NCBI GenBank assembly: GCA_036897625.1
Contig: JAYMTA010000960.1
Coordinates: 1-22,764, forward strand
Length of the DNA: 22,764 nucleotides
Origin: Pelargonium cotyledonis
Taxonomy: Eukaryota; Streptophyta; Magnoliopsida; Geraniales; Geraniaceae
Direction of reading: 5' to 3'
Shown: piece by piece, positions 11,089 through 21,522 of the stretch
How the letters are laid out: each line of letters opens with the position of its first letter
Position numbering within the stretch: position 1 is the first letter of the stretch
Notes under the pieces: model-generated
Database searches by the model: none
Told to the model about the DNA's origin: nothing
What the model saw: the letters and a program-made list of their open reading frames with translations, nothing else
Position numbers and translations under genes: made by a program

Positions 11089-12447
11089 TTTACCATTCTG
11101 ACGCTTAACTGCTGAATTCTTGCTCTTTTATAAGACTGTTGCAAATGTGGAAAGAGCAATAATTAAAGCCATGGAGAAGCAATATAACGATATCTTGACC
11201 CCTTTGAAAGATAGCATCCCAAAAAGACTTAATATGCATGTCCAGAAGCTGACAAGAAGGCAATCAACAACAGTTTATTCTGTCCCTAATCAAGTGAGTG
11301 CTCCACATCCATACTATTATTTTCAGCCATTGGTTTCCTGAGCCTGACTTGTGAATGTTGACGAGGTCAATTTGGTCAAGATACATATATGATGTCAATG
11401 TATTTACTAGTCGTAATTTTGCGGCAGTTGGGAATTTTTCTGAACACCATCAAGAGAATTCTTGATGTACTACACTGCATAGTGGAGGATATTTTGAAAT
11501 CTTGGGCATCGTATCTTCCAGTCATTGGGGATAAGAAATCACTCTTTGGGGAGCAGATGAATGGAATCACCGTTCTCTTGAGAACAAAATACAAAACTTA
11601 CTTGCAAGCAACTGTAGGGAAGCTTGTCAATAATGTAAGTTCTACTACCTATAATGTAAATTCTACTACCTATAATGTAAATTCATTTCTGTTTGCAAAA
11701 TCACTCTGAGGCGTGGCATTTGAAGTGTTGAATTAATTGGAAAGTGAATGAATTTTTTTGTTTCAGATGCAAGCTAGTAGAAGCACACGGCTGAAGAGGA
11801 TTCTGGAGGAAATAAAGGAAGAAGATGGAGAAGCTGAGGTTAGAGAAAGAATGCAGATGTTGAGTTCACAGCTCAATGACTCTATATCCAATGTGCATGA
11901 GGTCTTTACGAGTCAGATATTCATTGCAATCTGCCGTGGATTCTGGGATAGGATGGGACAGGTTAAGACTTACAAATTTCATACTTAAGAGTGATCCTAA
12001 CATGACAATTTCACTTGAATTGTTCTTCATGCTGATACATTTCCTTTCCTTTACTAGGTTGTTCTGAAATTTCTCGAGGGCAGGAAGGAAAATCGAGTTT
12101 GGTACAACGGATCTTACTATGCTCTTGGGGTGAGTAAATTCAAGACCATATTCATATTCTCACATCTGATAAAAATCATACCTACGAATAAGAGTTTGTG
12201 TATAAAAAATGGACTTGCTTTCGAGCTGATGCTTTGGATTAGTGTTAATTTAGAGATTTATATACGTCTGTTTTGCATTGTATTGTAGATATTGGACGAC
12301 ACATTTGCTTCCCATATGCAGCGATTGCAAGGAAATGCCCTACAAGAAAAAGATCTTGAGCCTCCTCGCTCTGTAATTGAAGCTCGATCCATCCTTTGCA
12401 GGGACAGTACAAATGCAACAGATCCATCTACCTACTTTTATGTATAG
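5303..12447 (+). CDS. Uncharacterised plant protein of the At4g24610/At5g65440 type, 22 exons, 1200 aa
   Basis: Exons: 5303-5350, 5499-6056, 6179-6438, 6538-6627, 7014-7148, 7279-7400, 7761-7925, 8290-8395, 8746-8851, 8963-9073, 9250-9413, 9517-9634, 9763-9987, 10068-10258, 10449-10616, 10702-10807, 10901-11038, 11135-11293, 11428-11634, 11767-11961, 12058-12129, 12289-12447. All introns are GT-AG, and the spliced frame is open for 1201 codons including TAG. The protein starts MFTEGLDDSAINWIKQ, as family members do. Residues 17-289 are acidic and probably disordered (CLDDDGDEDDDYGDDES near 80). The conserved core begins near 290, with SYWKTNP, GQYAWKTLVAYDACIRLCLHAWARG (319-364), a C2-like beta-rich stretch (about 405-567, with RIRWWPIYHDD), and long helical segments to the end (RTKYKTYLQATVGKL near 1040-1055). 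It ends TYFYV. The helical half may be distantly like UNC-13 MUN domains, but that is inference. I recognise the family from remembered Arabidopsis sequence. Its biochemical role is not established to my knowledge. No membrane segment or signal peptide is evident. Confidence 0.88.
11055..11084 (+). repeat. (CT)15 microsatellite inside a 96-bp intron
   Basis: A perfect CT dinucleotide run fills nearly a third of the intron 11039-11134, starting 16 bases after the donor. The acceptor is the weak ttataag. A branch-point-like cttaac lies near 11104. Such tracts are prone to length change and make good polymorphic markers. Confidence 0.95.
11631..11688 (+). repeat. 21-bp direct repeat covering a splice donor (three copies, last partial)
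   Basis: Units taatgtaagttctactaccta (11631-11651), taatgtaaattctactaccta (11652-11672) and a partial third from 11673 are in tandem. The first copy spans the exon 19/intron junction (aat|gtaagt, exon end 11634). The other two carry gtaaat at 11656 and 11677. The period is a multiple of three and the sequence is open in the exon frame. Confidence 0.9.
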
Positions 12448-12915
12448 GTGCCAATTTTGAACAAAACAGTATCCATCTTGGTCATGTCAATTTAGTCACA
12501 TATTCAACCCAGGTTGTAGTTTAGCAAAACAGCTTCAGCAGAGTACTCAATTCTTTTTGTACACATAACAAAATCATACACTACGATATTTTTTTGTAAA
12601 TGATCCACCAGCTTCAAGGGCATTCAATAATTACAATGGGAAATTTGAATTTCCATCGTTCTCTCTTCCTGTATTCACTTACACACATCAAAATGTAGGT
12701 TCTGCAACCCCTATAACTTGAATAAAGTATATTGGATGGTTCTTAAACAGACAAACAGTTCTCATTCATCATTTATGTCCACACAAAAAGTGTGTATAAC
12801 AAGTAGTTATGAAAGAAAAATTACTTTAAGTAAGCAGATGCTGATAGCCTCACTAATTATGCACAGTATAGTATACTCCTCACTTGCAATTGAAAACGAA
12901 TCAGGCACCGACTAG
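12448..12915. other. Convergent 3' region between the two intact genes
   Basis: The 468 bp separate the TAG of the + gene (12445-12447) from the TGA of the - gene (12916-12918). Both 3' UTRs must lie here or overlap. No ORF of interest and no repeat are seen. A poly(A) signal for the + gene is visible at 12721. I see no clear AATAAA for the - gene (tttatt on the + strand) in this interval, so that gene may use a variant signal or read further. Confidence 0.6.
12721..12726 (+). terminator. Candidate poly(A) signal AATAAA of the 22-exon gene
   Basis: A canonical AATAAA lies 274 bp after the TAG, giving a 3' UTR of roughly 300 nt, a normal plant length. It sits within 190 bp of the end of the opposing coding sequence. 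Confidence 0.45.
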
Positions 12916-15900
12916 TCAGGTTCCTTTACCTTGTTGGATTTGCTGAAGGAGGGAAGCTGCCAACTGTAATGTCGCTTGAAGGCGTTTCTGTGGGTCCGAA
13001 TCTGCTTCATCTTGTGTACCGCTACTCTGCATCTGTTGAGTCTGAACCTCTCTTTGAACTGTAGGTGGTACTGCAGGCGCATTTGATATTTGATGTTGCT
13101 GCAACTGTTGCACTTCACCAAACTGAGACGATGGAAGCTCAGGAGTCACCTGGTTGTTCTGTAAAGGATATCTCTGAGATGTTCTGTGCGGGTTTTCAGA
13201 TACATTAGTCGTGTTTAACTGCCTAGAATCCTCCCCTACTGGTACATTCAGGGTGCTTACTGTTTGCCTCCGTTGACCAAGAAGAGATGATGCTAGCTGT
13301 GCGAGTTGTTCTGGTTTCAAGGCTGCAACCGGCATAGGTAAAGATACCAAATGCCTAGTGTCTGGAAGAGATGGCATGTAGTTTCCAGATGATGGATTGC
13401 CCAAAAAAATCCCACTAGCATCATTACTAGAGCTTAACTGTTGCGCGGTCTGTGGAATGACAGAGTGACGCTCCTGAACGATAGGATCAAAGGAAGTATT
13501 AGGCATTTGAGGTATGCTGTTTGCACCAGAAACTGAATTCTGCTGATGGTGAGGAGACCAGTTTGATCCAGCACTCGGGTTCCACTGGAATGAATGCTCG
13601 TGCCTATTCTCGTTGTAAGAGTTGGACACATGTCCAAGAGGAGCTGAACCTAAAATCAAACCTGGTGAATCTGAACCAGCTGCATATCCCGTTAATAATG
13701 GATTTCCGACTCCTGATTTTCCCATATCAGGATATGGTGCCACTGATGGAAAAGGTCCTGAAGGTCTCGATGGATCTCCATTCAAGGGCAATGGATCATT
13801 TGGACGATGAAGAGGTCCGATATTGGAACTAGGAAGCTCTAGCCTTAAAATGACACCAGAGATGCTTAGTTTTCCTGGTACTTTTAGTACTTTCTCTGAG
13901 AAATCAGATGGAGGGACAAGAAACAAGGTGGTCTTGTCGTCCAGTTTTGCTACAGCAGCTCGCTGTTTCTCCTCTAGATAATGCATGAATTCATTGTAGA
14001 ATCCCATATCAGCGTCACTTCCAGGGACAAAGAAGACAACCCAAGCACCAGCTGCTTGGTAGTAATGCTTTGCAAGCATGTCTAGCCCAGTCCTCGCTGT
14101 GCAATCTAAGAATTCGGGCCTGCAACAATAAGAAGAAGAAACGAGCTTTTCTAATTTCAGTTACATGAGAGGAAACGTTAGGCCCTTTTCACATACTACT
14201 CATCATAAAAAGTTAATTCGGTGATCTATGGGAACAGGAATTGCTACTCACAACATGATGTCCAGGACTTTTCCCACGGGAAAGCAGCGCGCACGACAAA
14301 CAGGAGATCCTCCCTTTGCTATGGTCCCTTCCCACTTCCACTCGGCCAAAGAAGACCGATCTGATTCAGGCGTAATTCTTCTCCTCTCCACGGGAAAACT
14401 ATCATGAGGTGCTTTCCAGTGATCATTTCTCTCTCCATTAGACAACGGTGAATTCATTGGTCGATCAAGGACCCGTTTATAGCCAAAAGATCCGGCAGGC
14501 TCAAGGTTCCTATCAAAGGGCTCGGGTTGGGGAAAATCAGATAATGGTCTAGCAAAAGCATGCTTCTCTTGTTCTAAACGAGAGAGTGGATAATCTGGAA
14601 GATCATTGTCCGGAGGAAAGGGGCTAGTCTTCAATTTCTTAGCTCCATGCAAGTAAGGATCTTCTGGTAAATCCCATGACTCTTCATAAAGAGAACCCTT
14701 TTGAGGAAAATTGCAAGGAAAATCATGAAAATGACCACCCCTCTCTCTTGAAGGACTTCTCCTACGTTCATAAATATCTGGAGGTGGTCCCAAATCAGAT
14801 TCTCCAAACCATCCTTGCTCGAATTCATCATTTTCTCCTGTCCGCGAAGGACCCCTTCTACTATAACTATAAATATCAGAATCTCCATAATCCAAATTTG
14901 AGGTAAAATGAGATCTCATGCTAGGATCATCTCCCATCAAGGTGCCAAAATTCCCATCTTGCCTGAAGTTCTCGTAAGAGCGACCATTTGAGTTAAAAGG
15001 CGGGGAGAGAGGCGCATTCTTTGAGCTCCTCTCATTTTTGGACGGAGCATCACTTCTTGAAAAACAAATATGGACACGAGGATTTCCAAACAATTTCCCC
15101 TGAAGATTTTCTTTTGCCCTGCGAGCTGACATTACACTCCTGAACCGAACAAACGCATAGCTACGGCCTGTAAATGCTGTAACCTTCTCAATCTCACCAA
15201 AAGGTGAAAAAGCCTTCCTCAGTGTCATTTCATCCACCTTCAACGAAGAAGGAAATCCTATCCATAAAACTTCACAGGGTTCTACATTTTTATCACTCAT
15301 CTTGGATTTGTCGGGATAATATGGGTCAGGACTAGCATGACGTTCTCTCGAGTCTCTTTGCGAGAAAGGAGATTCCCTCAATGTAGACTGATGTTCATCT
15401 CGAAGGTGTAAACGATCATCATGTGCTTGTGTTGACGCCTTATCCTGCGATTAAATAGTTTCAAGATAAGAGAAAGATAAACTTGTAACCTAGCCACTTC
15501 AATATTATTGGAGTTCTTTAGAGTAGAATACTTCAAGAAAGATTAAACTGAAACAAAATAATTAAGACTCGAGTATGCAGATGGAAGAATAAGTACTGAG
15601 TAATATATGCTATTGTACATACGTATGCGAATAACTATTTCTGGTCACAAACACAATTAAAGATATTTTTGGACTAAAAAGCATGCCAACTAGTTGCTTC
15701 AGATGAAAATTTCTACATCCACATGATACTCTGAAGGACAACACCGGCTACTCTGATATAAATGATTTCTCGTGTACTTGCCAAGACTAGCTTGCTACAG
15801 CATTATTACTACAAATGCTATTATAGCTACACTAATGTTTCATTTCACTCCTACTTGTGCTGGGAAAAAGGTTCAAATGAAAGTCTGTCCCTCAAGGATT

Positions 15901-18900
15901 AACATTCCTAGTATTAAACTAGTTTCTTCCCTAAAATAAATCAAAAAGAACGTAATACTGATATTTAAAATAAAATACGAAACAAAGGGTGTCCAAAAGT
16001 TAATTGCTTATTGGAACTTTTAAACTTCAGACACCTAGGAAAATAAATTCTAACACATTTCAAAGAAGTCCCATGAAGATATTCCATAACCCATCAAAAG
16101 ATGTTTTGATTCACCACATAGCACCTAAACTACCAACCACAAGTACAAATGTAAGGTTCTGCAAACAAACAGTGAAATGAAACAGACTTGCCTCTTGAAA
16201 AATTCAAGATTTGAAAATATAATCTATTAAAACCTTTCATTAAAGGCAAGGTAACAGTAGGCACAAATGTAATCACAATTCACAAATACTGCCATAGTTA
16301 ATAAAGGAACCAAAGAGAATCTTGAACACAGTCAAAGACATACTTAGAAGTTACAAAGGACCAAACATTTTCTTCGTGAAAGAATCCTTCTCAGAATATA
16401 GTTCATTTTCAAAAGTATTAAATGGAATTTAAAGGAGTAAGAGCACTCCCCTTTGGCCAGGACTGCAAACAGAAATCAACCCTGAAATCAAGTTTCATGT
16501 CAGCAAACACATTGATGAAGACCAGAAACACATATAAGAGTATGCACCTATGCTAGCTGTCTGTGGAGATTAGGTTAGATGGCATATTATAAGTCCAACA
16601 AAGCCTTAACAAGCACACCAAGTTATTTGCCTGGCAATATTTGACGCACTGAAGATACAAGGAAGACAATATTGGGTAGCTTGATCGTTATACACCAGCA
16701 TGAAATCCCCAAAATAGTTCTAAACACTGAGAAAGAAATCCTAGGCATCCATTTCAAACAGCTTATATATAACCTAGTAACAATATTGAACTGATTTTGA
16801 ATATAGGTTAAAGACAGGAACTAGGAGTAAAGTAGTCTCAAGAGTAAGCAGAAAAACAATAGTAGTATCAAGGTATCTCAGTAACTCAAGATCACCAAAA
16901 CTGAAAGCTTACACTGGAAAGAAGTTGACCTAGCAGCTAAATAGCATGCAATTCCACTCAAAACTGTCTAGACTATACAGAAACTCAATTTGTCAACACA
17001 AGTATGCAGCTTAAACTCAATTTGTCATCACGGAACCTAGTTACAGTACAAACAGATACTTTCCGAGATTCTAGATATTTACTCAGCTAAGTCACGTAAC
17101 AATACGAACAAAGACCAAATGATTCAAGATCCAAATCATCAACTTACCTCATTACAGTTACTCAATAAAGGAAAAGTACAAGCTTTATGTCCTTAAGCAC
17201 ACGTACTTTAAATACAGTTCCAAGAAGAATATAACAATAGAAACAAAAAATGTAGTGATGGTGTTCCATAAAGGGATAGCAAACAGATAAAATTATATCT
17301 ACAAAGCTGACTTCCCAAGAAAGAAGCCACATTACTTTCCTGATTTCATATCATAATCTGAAATATCCATTAAAAAGAGAGATATAGCGCCCATATCAGG
17401 AAACAATAGAGTCTGACCACATGAGGAAACTAATGGAATTGCATGTTATTGTCTCCCTTTGCCTTGGATTAGGCAAACCCAAATATGTAGAAATGGTTCA
17501 GATGAGTCCAGCTTCAAACTAAATTTGCAAATACATTACAAAAACTCACAAGATACTTTCCAAACTCATAAACCTGCTAAACCATAATCTATGTTATTGA
17601 TATTAACCTCAAGTTATGTAATTGATATTAACCTCAAGTTACAACTGACATACAACTGAAAACATAATACATGCATAAATCACATTAAACTATCACAATT
17701 CACATAACTGATTCAACTGTAACTAACTATGTAATTGATATTAACCTCGAATCATTAAAATGATAATGTGTTGAACTTTGACAATTGAACACACAGATCA
17801 TATCCCACCCTCGAACCAGATACTCCGAAAGTGAAAGGGAAAATGGAAATAGAAAGAACGAAACAACAATTTTTACACCAAAACTCTCAGTTACATATCT
17901 ACTCCATCATATCTACTACAATGAACGCAAATCAATGTAATTATTCCAGAATCACATAATTTTGTCCTGTCAAATCTCTAAACAATCTGGAAATTTGATC
18001 TTTTGATGAGACATTATCAAACCAGTTATTCCAGAACCACATTTAGTCATGATGGATCTCTAAACAATATGGAAGTTTGATCTTTTGACGAGACACTATC
18101 AAACCACAAAGCATTTGAGCAGGCAATATTCTAACATTTACAGCTTGGAGGAAGTGATTGGTAATAAATTATTGGAAAAGCAAATGTGATTTTACAGTGA
18201 ATAGATATTATTTAAGATTAATCATGTAAACCTAGTAGACAATTTTTCTTGCGAACAAGTTTCTTAAAATTTAGAGGAGCTAATTGAGTTTATGGGTTAA
18301 GAGAATGAGTAGACATATTAGCCCGCTCCAGCTAGTAAGCATACTTCTTTCATTATTCTGGTAATCTACAAGAAAAAAGGCTTGTATGCTCCAGCCACAT
18401 TGCTCGGCTGTGTTGTATGATTTTTCCCCTAACTTGTAAGAGCAATTACTCAGTTAGACTATCAGTTATGGGTGATATTGTTAAATGTGTGCCGTGTTGT
18501 ACGATTTTCCCCTGTACTTGTACGAGCAGTTACTCAGTTAGAGTTTCAGTTTTGGGTGATACTATAGAATATGTGCTCAGGGGCTGTCTCGAGAATGACA
18601 CTCACTCCCTTTTATGACTTCAAATGAAAGATAGTAATGACAAGGATAAATAGTCAACTAAAACTGAAATCAACAGGTTTTTGCGTGTTTACATTGATCA
18701 AGTTCCTTCTTTTAGTAAACAAGAATGATTAGCTATATTTCACGAGCCAAAGCAGAATATATTTAATTGTTTACTGCACATTTGAATGACACAGTGATCA
18801 TGTAGGTGCCAGCTTATGATCATAACATGAAGCTTGCTCAATATTGCAAAACCATGTTCAGAATTAAATGGTAATGAACTGAGGCAACTTACTGTTAACA

Positions 18901-21522
18901 TATTACATGATGTGATAATCTCAATAGACAGGCAGGAAATAGTGCTTATATAAGAGCTTTGATTTCCCTCTTTTGCTCATTATAAGATACTTCATAATAG
19001 AGAAGATTGATAATGGTATTGCCATTATTAGTTCTCATATTTTCTTTGATTTCAATGAGATCATTTGGGAACAAAATAAGTCTACATCAAAATAATTATG
19101 TTCTTTCAATTGAATTTGCAGTTTTCATTTCTTTATACCTAACAATTCACTGAAATTAAGGACCTTACTCAAATTGAATCCTAAATGCAAGGTAAGGGAC
19201 TGCGTGCGTGAGTACAAGATAAACAAATGATGTGCCCTGAGAAAAAATGAGTCACCATTAATTTCCATTTGAACCAGAAGTATAGAATCCCAGTATGCAT
19301 AGTAAAACTACTGCTTATCGATTGCCATCGTTAATGGTTCAATTTAATGATAATTCCATACAGGGGTGAAACTGCTTCCATGTGCTACTTATGTAAAGTC
19401 TTGCTTTTCAGTCACAAGAAATGCAACAAAGTGATTATCAGATGGTGTATAACGTAAATGAACAATCTCAACTTTAGCCAACATATATGTAAAATTTGCA
19501 CAATGGTGATCATGGTAAATACTGCTTTGGATGATTAAGAGAGCACAATATTCATGATGGTACAGACATCTCATAACTAACCTACAGCGCTACAAATTCA
19601 CTATACACCCAAACAGTCATGTCAGAAAAGGACCATACTCACTCTCATCACACATATAAACCTGTTGCACAATACCATTACATTGCTTCCACAAAGAGTT
19701 TAGGTCACCAAACAGTACACATGACAAGTTGATCACAGCTTAAAAAATGGGGATATCAAATTAGTTATTAAGATCTTCAACCTGCTTTCTCTTGCCACTG
19801 ATTCTTTCATGATTAGAGTACCCTTAAAAATGGAAAGTTGAAAGGCAAACGGAAAGTTGGAAGGCAAAGTTCTTCAATCGCATTTGATGACTTATTTCAT
19901 TTTTATGAGAATGTTACTACCACTCCACTCCCCCATCAGAGAATATCATATGTTTATGGTAAAGGACCTAGTTTATCACTCTTCCCTTTGGCATAGGATG
20001 TTTCAAAAATGATAATTTCTTTAGAGTATTTAACAGAAAATAGATGAACCTAGTTCTTGGATCCTTTGATTTAGCTAATATATTTCAATGGTAAAGGCCC
20101 TACTTTAACAAGTTCCTCTTGGTGAAGCTTGATGGCCTCATGGCACACAGTTATATAGCAAAAATTGTGATTATGTGTGCATAAGTAATGTGGATACACA
20201 CCACCAATGTATGGTGAACAGATCAGAACAATTTCCTGTGTTTCAGTGCTACCACAAAATTACTCGAAGAGGTTTGGGACTAACTGGAAAAAATATGAAA
20301 CGAAATACTCGGTCAATAAATTGGAGGGTCTTTCCAACCACATCTCCTATCAACTTTTTAATCTAGTTACGCATTATGCATTTGAAAAGGAGATTAAACG
20401 ACACATTTGTACTGCTCTACACGCCCTTTTTCAGAATAAGGTTAAAATGAATTGCTTTCCATATCTTTTAGCCTTTTAAGCCAGTATTTCAAGATTATTG
20501 AGAGTTTGGGACCAGGTCAAATTCAAGAATTCTGGAGAAAGCATTCAGAGCAGACCCACATAGAATTGAATTGGAGCATCTCGGAAGTGAATAATATGAT
20601 CACAGATGTATATTTTGCAATTGATGAGCATGTGTGAGTTTATAAGCTCAATGGCACTGCTTAAGACTTAGTACGGGATGCAATTGATCGGTTTAATTCA
20701 TTGGAACATATTGGCATCTTACTGAAATGTGTATCATGGGACAGACGATTATGCAGACCATAGCTGAATAAATTAGTTTGTGAACCATTTTTCTCTATTG
20801 TATTGGTTATATTTCATTTACAAATTTGAGACCTAAGATTTATTCAGTTCCGGGGTGTGGATTGTGATTATATTTGCATTAGGGTAGATTCATATTTTGC
20901 TTTGCTATTGTTCTCAAACAGAATGTGATATGATCATATTCTTCTTGAACTAGATACTGCATATAACTGATGGGAAATATACACACATACGCATTGGCAT
21001 CGATGTCCAAGCAAAGAGTAATTAAATAAAATAAAATTTTCATTAAGTAACAGACGAAGGTGGGCAAAACTAACCGCCTTTGCAAACTCAATTCTAAGCA
21101 AGTTGCCTGCCAGAGAAAAACCTTGAAGCGCTTCAATGGCGGCAATAGCATCCTCTTCGTTTCTGAAGTTGATGAAGGCATAGCTCCGGCCAGGCTGAAA
21201 GGCGACACTGTCGAGCTCGCCAAAACGGATGAAGTGATCGATGAGATCGTTCTCAACTATGGTGTGAGACAAGTTGCCGATCCAGAGATGTCTGGACGGC
21301 GGCGCCTTGGGACGGCTCGAGCGGGGCTTGTCATCGGACCTCGACGAGTACTCCCTCCGGACCCGGCCTCTCCCTCCTCCTCCTCCTCCGCCTCGGCTCG
21401 CCTGAGGCCAACACAAACAACTACATCAATCAACGTTGCAATGATAAATGAAGTAGAAAAATTGAGCAATTCCGATGAGATTGGGCGTGCATGTGTTGTT
21501 GCGGTGGGAGAGAACTGACCAT
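12916..21522 (-). CDS. Spen-family RNA-binding protein (two RRMs + SPOC), FPA-like, At4g12640 type, 908 aa
   Basis: Exons on the minus strand: 21520-21522 (ATG only), 21075-21401, 14252-15444, 12916-14119. All introns are GT-AG, and the spliced frame is 909 codons with TGA. The second exon starts with an RGG-like stretch (poly-Gly at residues 5-11). RRM1 spans about 39-110 (RNP2 LWIGNL 40-45, RNP1 GRSYAFINF 72-80). RRM2 spans about 169-240 (RNP2 LWIGFP, RNP1 GRSYAFVRF 203-211). A charged, probably disordered linker follows, then SPOC at about 478-602 (EWKWEGTIAKGG, VCRARCFPVGKV, KHYYQAAGAWVVFFVPG, LFLVPPSDFSEKVLKVPGK). The tail is Gln/Ser/Pro-rich. The layout and the FAKA-DKAS junction match the Arabidopsis two-RRM paralogue At4g12640 rather than three-RRM FPA. 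FPA acts in the nucleus on 3'-end choice, and its SPOC is reported to bind phosphorylated Pol II tail. Assigning this to the paralogue is inference. The ATG-only exon is the weakest part of the model. Confidence 0.87.
17591..17753. repeat. 25-bp tandem repeat with a third copy nearby
   Basis: The unit atgttattgatattaacctc plus aagtt occupies 17591-17615. It recurs with one change at 17616-17640, and a third related copy (atgtaattgatattaacctc) lies at 17729-17753. It is intronic and no function is evident. Confidence 0.85.
17941..18106. repeat. 85-bp imperfect tandem duplication in the large intron
   Basis: Unit 1 (17941-18025) and unit 2 (18026-18106) both begin ttattccagaa. They share tctctaaacaat, then a run reading tttgatcttttga, then gagaca with a one-base-different tail atcaaacca. 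Divergence is visibly above ten per cent, so this is an old duplication. Confidence 0.8.
18410..18575. repeat. 84-bp imperfect tandem duplication in the large intron
   Basis: Unit 1 starts at 18410 and unit 2 at 18494. Both run gtgttgta-gatttt-cccct, acttgta-gagca-ttactc, agttaga, tcagtt-tgggtgata and end in atgtg. It is a different sequence from the 85-bp duplication 400 bp away, yet almost the same unit length. Confidence 0.8.
20839..20844 (-). terminator. Candidate intronic poly(A) signal (AATAAA on the minus strand)
   Basis: The + strand tttatt at 20839-20844 reads AATAAA on the gene strand. It lies about 230 nt past the exon 2 donor at 21074 and about 90 nt past the in-frame intronic stop at 20934-20936. 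That is a suitable position for a short transcript ending in the large intron. It is motif evidence only. Confidence 0.3.
21371..21395 (-). repeat. GGA trinucleotide repeat encoding poly-Gly near the exon 2 acceptor
   Basis: The + strand cctcctcctcctcctcc tract reads as GGA/GGC codons on the minus strand. It encodes seven consecutive glycines (residues 5-11) in an RGG-like context only about 10 bases after the acceptor at 21402-21403. Glycine number is likely to vary between relatives. Confidence 0.85.

Larger units (their letters stand above)
15445..21074 (-). other. 5.6-kb intron of the spen-family gene, between RRM1 and RRM2 exons
   Basis: The donor is gcg|gttagt (exon end 21075) and the acceptor is atcgcag|gataag (exon start 15444). 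Both are phase 0, joining FAKA to DKAS. The intron is over ten times longer than the others in the window. I see no transposase, reverse transcriptase, tRNA or RRM remnant in it on either strand, only scattered ORFs of 90 codons or fewer without family resemblance. Three separate tandem duplications lie at 17591-17753, 17941-18106 and 18410-18575. The donor-proximal part could encode an alternative C-terminus. Confidence 0.8.

Noticed and set aside
18417..18617. 66-codon ORF with an internally repeated protein sequence
   Set aside because: The internal repeat only reflects the 84-bp DNA duplication, and nothing else supports coding.
20175..20637. Cluster of overlapping 61-90-codon + strand ORFs in the large intron
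   Set aside because: I do not recognise any domain. The ORFs overlap in different frames and have no splice-supported or compositional sign of coding.
15445..21074. Loss of an RRM (FPA itself has three) hidden in the large intron
   Set aside because: I searched both strands for RNP-like motifs and found none. The two-RRM layout and the sequence flanking the junction match the At4g12640-type paralogue, so no RRM is missing.
20934..21416. A separate 160-codon RRM gene starting MCWPQ
   Set aside because: The RRM part is exon 2 of the spen gene. MCWPQ is intronic, upstream of a good acceptor, and the tail after FAKA is the following intron read through.
21060..21518. 152-codon + strand ORF opposite the RRM1 exon
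   Set aside because: It is the antisense shadow of the conserved RRM1 coding exon and its GGA repeat, with no family resemblance.
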